NCBI GenBank assembly: GCA_023437485.1
Contig: JAEZGB010000063.1
Span: forward strand, 1-7,602
Direction of reading: 5' to 3'
Length of the DNA stretch: 7,602 nt
From: Bacteroidota bacterium
Lineage (GTDB): Bacteria; Bacteroidota; Bacteroidia; Flavobacteriales; Flavobacteriaceae
This document shows, in pieces, positions 6,350 to 7,602 of this stretch. Under the pieces are notes generated by a model. It had not been told where the DNA came from. It made no database searches and worked only from the letters and a program-made list of their open reading frames with translations. The stretch's first letter is position 1. The number at the start of each line of letters is the position of its first letter. The translations under genes and the position numbers were made by a program.

Positions 6350-6940
6350 TTAAAATCGATAACCCACGCTTAACCCCACTCGTGAAATGGTATCCGGACT
6401 GCGATCGCGATCAAACAGGTTTGTACCGAAGGCCACCAGCAGTTCAATGGCGAATTTTTCCTGCAGGTACATCTTGTAGCCAAGGCCCGCGCCGATACCA
6501 ATGTCGGAATATTGTGATTTCTCGGTCACGTAATAGCCGTTGCCTGCTTCGTCAGTTTGCCTGACGATTTCCTTAAAGTCGCCACCGTTGGCCGATGCGA
6601 ACACTTCGGCAAAATAAAACCGGCGTATGCTTTCCGAAAGTTTGTACCTCACAAAGGGATTTATTTCATATTTAGGAAGGGAGTTTCTGTACCCGGCGTC
6701 AAAATCATCGTCGAGATAGCGGTTGGAAATAATCGCCCCGGTTAAACCCACCGACCAGTCATTTGAAAGGAAACGCTCATATGTAAGATTGAATTGTGAT
6801 GACATCACCGTCGAGAGTAAATCGGTCCTCACCTCATTGCGGCGGGACAGCAATTCGGTGCCGGGTTCCGCCACCCGCAACGTATCCTGCGCATAGGAAA
6901 CGCCTGCGGCCATCAGCATCAGCAAAAAACACTTCTTCAT
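6350..6940 (-). CDS. Outer-membrane beta-barrel protein, DUF3575-like
   Basis: The 196-residue precursor has a Sec signal peptide (MKKCFLLMLMAAGVSYA) with a likely signal peptidase I cut before Gln18, the AQ junction common in Bacteroidota. The mature part alternates polar and hydrophobic residues in strands, has several turns rich in Asp, Asn and Gly, and ends VGLSVGYRF. A terminal aromatic residue on the last strand is the classic outer-membrane barrel ending. The segment NEVRTDLLSTV, then FNLTYERFLSNDWSVG at 50-65, resembles flavobacterial DUF3575 proteins, which are small barrels of unknown function; that assignment is from memory and moderately sure. A TTG at 6994 would add 18 residues ahead of the signal peptide and is rejected. 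The gene sits 61 bases after the transglutaminase-like gene and 12 bases before the lipoprotein gene. Confidence 0.82.
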   Translation of the reverse strand: MKKCFLLMLMAAGVSYAQDTLRVAEPGTELLSRRNEVRTDLLSTVMSSQFNLTYERFLSNDWSVGLTGAIISNRYLDDDFDAGYRNSLPKYEINPFVRYKLSESIRRFYFAEVFASANGGDFKEIVRQTDEAGNGYYVTEKSQYSDIGIGAGLGYKMYLQEKFAIELLVAFGTNLFDRDRSPDTISRVGLSVGYRF

Positions 6941-6959
6941 AAGTTTGATATTGGTTTGG

Positions 6960-6987
6960 CTAATATAACAAAAAGCGACGCACCCAA
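6960..6987 (-). promoter_or_regulatory. Candidate promoter for the barrel/lipoprotein pair
   Basis: On the - strand, TTG (6987-6985), a 17-base spacer and TATATTAG (6967-6960) fit the Bacteroidota pattern with one mismatch in the -7 box (A for the last T). It lies within the 61-base gap upstream of the barrel gene, about 20 bases before its ATG. This would let the barrel and lipoprotein genes be transcribed separately from the transglutaminase-like gene. Confidence 0.4.
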
Positions 6988-7001
6988 TATGCAAAGGCTT
7001 C

Positions 7002-7602
7002 TTAATTCAACGTCAGGGCTCCCAGGATTTCCTCGCGCATAAACGGCCCGCCCGGGTACCTGGCCGTGTAGTCAAGATTGAGCCAAACCTGGCCGCGCTC
7101 GTCAATGTGGTAATGCAGTTCCTGATCCTTTGCCTCCTTTACAAACAGTACTTTTTTGATCAGGTAATTCACTGCTTCCAGATCTGATTTGTCGCCGATC
7201 AGGATTTCGGGATAAATGTGGCCCGTGGTGTGGATCAGGCGGGGCGTACCGCCAATGGCCCGGATGCAGGCTGCCATCAGGATCGCATGATCGTCACAGT
7301 CGCCTGAAAGATGTTGCAATGACTCGCTGGCGCGGGCAATATAATCGCGCCCCTTTGGATCATTTACGTAGTTCCACCGGCTGTTGATCTCAACAAAAGC
7401 CGCAAAACACTGGATCAGCAAGCGCTGCCGCCCCTGGTTTTTCACATCCCGAAAATGTTTGGTGGTGGCCATTATGGCAAAATTGCGCACTTTGGGGTTA
7501 TCATATTCCACGGCGCTTAATATCCTGGATTTGTTGGGGAAAGGCAGCAGTTTGGAGAGAATCAGATCCTGCGGGTGCGGGTCGTCGGCCATGGTATAGA
7601 TC
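7002..7602 (-). CDS. Transglutaminase-like (papain-fold) protein, 5' end outside the window
   Basis: The visible part carries a transglutaminase-like cysteine-protease core. Counting from the ATG at 7592, the motif SGDCDDHA places the nucleophile at Cys99. The histidine is likely His125 in TGHIYPEI, and the acid Asp174 in NLDYTARYPGG. All three catalytic positions are present, so an active thiol hydrolase or acyltransferase is plausible; the substrate is unknown. The C-terminus (MREEILGALTLN) is complete. The frame stays open through the ATG at 7592 to the window edge (three more codons, ATC TAT ACC, and no stop). The residues around that ATG have no signal peptide or obvious N-terminal character. 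Similar flavobacterial proteins, as I recall them, continue upstream into a longer N-terminal region. I therefore treat it as cut by the window edge, though a start at 7592 remains possible. The outer-membrane barrel gene follows after 61 bases on the same strand. Confidence 0.8.
   Translation of the reverse strand, partial: IYTMADDPHPQDLILSKLLPFPNKSRILSAVEYDNPKVRNFAIMATTKHFRDVKNQGRQRLLIQCFAAFVEINSRWNYVNDPKGRDYIARASESLQHLSGDCDDHAILMAACIRAIGGTPRLIHTTGHIYPEILIGDKSDLEAVNYLIKKVLFVKEAKDQELHYHIDERGQVWLNLDYTARYPGGPFMREEILGALTLN

Noticed and set aside
6350..6994. Longer barrel protein starting at a TTG at 6994
   Set aside because: It would place 18 residues ahead of a standard signal peptide and run through the candidate promoter.
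6941..7001. Possible terminator after the transglutaminase-like gene (GCGTCGC followed by T5 on the - strand)
   Set aside because: The stem would be three base pairs with a one-base loop, which cannot form a hairpin; the T-run falls in the spacer of the candidate promoter.
1..7602. Hidden mobile element, CRISPR array, RNA gene or defence system
   Set aside because: No transposase, integrase, direct repeat array, tRNA-like cloverleaf or defence-type domain was seen; almost every base is used by familiar chromosomal genes on even composition.

Overview
The window looks like an ordinary, densely packed stretch of a Bacteroidota chromosome, most likely a flavobacterium with mid-range GC content (near 50% by eye). 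Three things point there. Several genes have the Bacteroidota promoter form (TTG or TTTG, a 17-19 base spacer, then TAnnTTTG) a few bases upstream of a start codon with no strong Shine-Dalgarno. One lipoprotein has an acidic patch right after its lipid-anchored cysteine. The MutS2 is a short type without an Smr domain. The taxon is inferred from these features and from remembered family resemblance; no search was run.

Layout, left to right. Positions 1-89 hold a promoter region with an AT-rich palindrome. On the + strand, aroC (chorismate synthase, 90-1145) is followed with no gap by a dicarboxylate/amino acid:cation symporter (1146-2420). On the - strand, mutS2 (5013 down to 2845) is followed after 2 bases by a DCC-family thiol-disulfide oxidoreductase gene (2842 down to 2417), whose end overlaps the symporter gene by 4 bases tail to tail. 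An 85-base divergent region (5014-5098) carries back-to-back promoters for mutS2 and for ung (uracil-DNA glycosylase, 5099-5764, + strand). Ung ends directly against the end of a - strand group: a transglutaminase-like protein running off the right edge (7602 down to 7002), an outer-membrane beta-barrel of DUF3575 type (6940-6350) and a probably surface-exposed lipoprotein (6337-5765).

Functionally there are three themes: aromatic amino acid supply plus substrate uptake (aroC, symporter), DNA maintenance (mutS2 and ung, sharing one divergent control region), and cell envelope (lipoprotein and barrel, probably co-transcribed). I see no mobile element, CRISPR array, tRNA, rRNA, phage gene, toxin-antitoxin pair or defence cassette, and nothing that amounts to a new multi-gene system. 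The points most worth a second look are the Smr-less MutS2 with its DCC partner, the divergent repair-gene promoter region, and the uncharacterised lipoprotein/barrel pair. No gap between genes exceeds 300 bases.
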